The notes under the pieces are model-generated. The model was given only the letters and a program-made list of their open reading frames with translations. It made no database searches and had not been told where the DNA came from. From Bacillus sp. SJS (GTDB lineage: Bacteria; Bacillota; Bacilli; Bacillales; Bacillaceae): a stretch of DNA of 64,000 nt. Shown here piece by piece: positions 62,369 to 64,000 of this stretch. Within the stretch, counting starts at the first letter, position 1; the number at the start of each line of letters is the position of its first letter. The position numbers were made by a program, and so were the translations under genes. The stretch is from the NCBI RefSeq assembly GCF_000732485.2, contig NZ_JAQV02000015.1, positions 248,001-312,000 of the forward strand, in the 5' to 3' direction.

Positions 62369-62590
62369 TCACCTGCTGCGTGCAGCGTCTCTCATTTTCA
62401 TGATGGAATAGCTTGTGATGGCTGCGATGATGGCGCAGGCGAATCCTGTGTACATGAATCCCATTTGGGCGGTTCCCGCCTGAAGCTGTAGAGTTAAGTA
62501 GTAGCCGAAGAAGACGAGGACTCCGAGGAGAGAAACGTTGCGAACCAGCTTTAAGTAGGATATATAGGATGCTCGGTCAAAATTAAACAT
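62369..62590 (-). CDS. small two-helix membrane protein (YrhC-like?)
   Basis: 73 residues with two membrane helices (about 18-35 and 45-62) and basic ends (MKMRDAARSR). GAGAGGT lies about 8 bases before the ATG. Size and layout recall the YrhC-like family of Bacillus, but similarity is not strong enough to be sure. Function unknown. Confidence 0.55.
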   Translation of the reverse strand: MFNFDRASYISYLKLVRNVSLLGVLVFFGYYLTLQLQAGTAQMGFMYTGFACAIIAAITSYSIMKMRDAARSR

Positions 62591-62649
62591 AGTGATTACC
62601 TCTCAATCAAATATTCTTGTAAGAGGATAATTACCCGTTTTTGCAAACC

Positions 62650-62841
62650 TTAAACATCAGATTGATTTTTTTGCTGGCCCCTTCGGTTTTTCCATTTGTT
62701 CAGGAGAATAATGATGATGACAAAGTATATTCCACTGGCAATAAGCAGTGATGTTGTGTCAGTTCCGAAAAATTTATAAAGAATGGGTCCGCCGCAGACA
62801 GCTGCAATCAGGTACCACATCCAGAAGGATAGATTGTTCAT
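62650..62841 (-). CDS. small two-helix membrane protein
   Basis: 63 residues from ATG 62841 (GGAGG 6 bases upstream; the upstream in-frame ATG at 62895 has no binding site). Two membrane helices (about 3-22 and 28-48) and a basic, polar C-terminus (NKWKNRRGQQKNQSD). No recognised family. Confidence 0.6.
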   Translation of the reverse strand: MNNLSFWMWYLIAAVCGGPILYKFFGTDTTSLLIASGIYFVIIIILLNKWKNRRGQQKNQSDV

Positions 62842-62980
62842 GGGGAGCCTCCTGTTTTGTTTTCTTCTATTATACAAATTAAATCGATATACCACAAAAT
62901 CATTGGAAATTTAAGGAATCACGTTATACAATCCTCTATATTCGGGTATGTATCATTAACGACTAAAGGAGGGCAAAACC

Positions 62981-64000
62981 ATGGTTAAAACCGGTGATGA
63001 AATACAATGGGCGGAGGTTTTGGCAAGGCTTCAGGATGAATTGGCAGAGCTGAACGAAGATTTTAACCGGAATTTTATTAAGCCGAACATTGTCCTGTCC
63101 GGGAAAACGGGCGTTGGGAAGAGTACGTTAATCAATGCGGTATTTGGTTTTAATGAGGCGGAGACCGGTGTCGGCAAGCCGGTTTCACAGGCACTGATTG
63201 AGTATCGGATTCCGGAAGCACCGGTTCACCTCTTTGATACAAAAGGGATGGAGCTTGACCTGGAGCAGCGTGAGATCTCACGCAAACAGATTGTCAGCGA
63301 AATTCGGAAACGGGCTTCTTCTACAGATGCGGCGGACCACCTTCATATTATGTGGTATTGCATTTCTAATGAAAGCAGAAGGCTCGAGAGTACGGAAATC
63401 GAGTGGATCCGCAGCTTTTCCGAATACATGCCGGTCGTCATTGTTTTAACGCAAACCTTCGATCAGAATGAAGCGTTTCTAAAATTTATAAAAGAAGAGC
63501 TCCCCCACCTTCCGATTTGCCGGGTACTGGCAAAGGAAAAAGTATTGCTGGGCGAGGTGAAAATTCCTCAGCATGGTTTAACCGATTTGATCGACAGGAC
63601 GCTGGATATCATTCCGGAAGCGACTAGACGGGCGTTTACGGCGGCTCAGAAAATTGAAGTAGAACGGAAAATTGATTCAGCAAAAAAGCTGATTCAGGAG
63701 CGGCTCGATTCAAACAGCCCGGTGAGCTATAAAAATCTCGCCCATGCGGCTGAAGCATTCCCGATCGGCATGGATATGATGGGCCGAAGCGCTGTTTACT
63801 TGTATATGGCAAAAGACATTATGACAGTCATGGGCATTCCCGTAAACCGCAACTTCCTGAAGTTCACTAAGGAAGCAAGGCCGCTCCTGCAATCCATTCT
63901 GCTTCCATTCGTTGCCTCTGAAGGCGGGCGCGCAATCGGCAAAGCTGCCCTTAAATACGGTACGAAACAGCTGAGCAAGGAAGGCGCCTCCACCCTAGCC
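62981..64000 (+). CDS. Era-like/HSR1-related GTPase (partial, runs off window)
   Basis: 340 codons are visible with no stop before the window edge. The ATG follows AAAGGAGG by 7 bases. G1/Walker A is GKTGVGKST, switch region TGVGKPVS, G3 DTKGMEL and G4-like TQTFDQ. From about residue 245 a helical, weakly hydrophobic region follows (AEAFPIGMDMMGRSAVYLYM, LPFVASEGGRAIGKAALKYG) like the C-terminal DUF697-type domain that binds membranes. Such GTPases occur in many Bacillaceae; cellular role unknown. Confidence 0.85.
   Translation, partial: MVKTGDEIQWAEVLARLQDELAELNEDFNRNFIKPNIVLSGKTGVGKSTLINAVFGFNEAETGVGKPVSQALIEYRIPEAPVHLFDTKGMELDLEQREISRKQIVSEIRKRASSTDAADHLHIMWYCISNESRRLESTEIEWIRSFSEYMPVVIVLTQTFDQNEAFLKFIKEELPHLPICRVLAKEKVLLGEVKIPQHGLTDLIDRTLDIIPEATRRAFTAAQKIEVERKIDSAKKLIQERLDSNSPVSYKNLAHAAEAFPIGMDMMGRSAVYLYMAKDIMTVMGIPVNRNFLKFTKEARPLLQSILLPFVASEGGRAIGKAALKYGTKQLSKEGASTLA

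Noticed and set aside
1-64000. tRNA, rRNA or tmRNA genes
   Set aside because: No cloverleaf-like or conserved rRNA sequence was noticed on either strand; the element boundaries are not tRNA-associated.

Overview
The window looks like a low-GC, Gram-positive Bacillaceae chromosome (Bacillus/Metabacillus-like). The evidence is AGGAGG-type ribosome binding sites with frequent TTG/GTG starts, an S-layer protein, a ComK-family regulator, an LCP wall-polymer ligase, a WXG100 operon and rho-independent terminators. No rRNA or tRNA gene was seen.

Layout. 0-6 kb: a small gene behind a cyclic-di-GMP-I riboswitch, a wall-anchored 5'-nucleotidase, a secreted glucuronyl C5-epimerase-like protein and a membrane J-domain protein. 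6-10 kb: a degraded RadC cassette and a four-gene WXG100 operon whose large protein has a glycine-rich membrane stretch. 10-25.9 kb: accessory DNA inside an S-layer locus. It holds three 5'-truncated S-layer genes, a serine-recombinase remnant, a plasmid- or ICE-like block (ArgR-like repressor, primase-polymerase/helicase, acidic protein, two tyrosine recombinases, a RadC operon, two 26-codon ORFs) and an ORF-less group II intron. 26-29.4 kb: the intact S-layer gene. 29.7-38 kb: an S8 protease and two polysaccharide operons (UDP-glucose dehydrogenase, GalU, three glycosyltransferases, an epimerase, an initiating sugar transferase). 38.6-52.4 kb: secreted proteins, including a broken SGNH hydrolase, a two-repeat SbsC-like protein, a large subtilase, a lamin-tail/phosphoesterase giant and a beta-propeller, plus a 102-bp tandem repeat. 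52.5-64 kb: an LCP ligase, a GGDEF-EAL protein, a ComK-like gene with a leader ORF, a CPBP protease, hairpin repeats, a lipoprotein, a binding-protein/histidine-kinase pair, two small membrane proteins and a GTPase cut by the window end.

How it fits together. Much of the window concerns the cell surface. The S-layer protein, the nucleotidase and a small secreted protein share a helical SbsC-type N-terminal module, known in Geobacillus to bind secondary wall polymer. The polysaccharide operons can make UDP-glucuronate, the LCP protein could attach polymer, and the C5-epimerase could modify glucuronate residues. The most interesting candidate is the S-layer locus. A long promoterless S-layer cassette (12099-14627) begins at the point where the anchor module of the intact gene ends. 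It shares 11 bp with that gene there and abuts an inverted-repeat site, next to recombinase genes. This layout suggests S-layer variation by recombination, but decay of a disrupted paralogue explains it as well and cannot be excluded from sequence alone.
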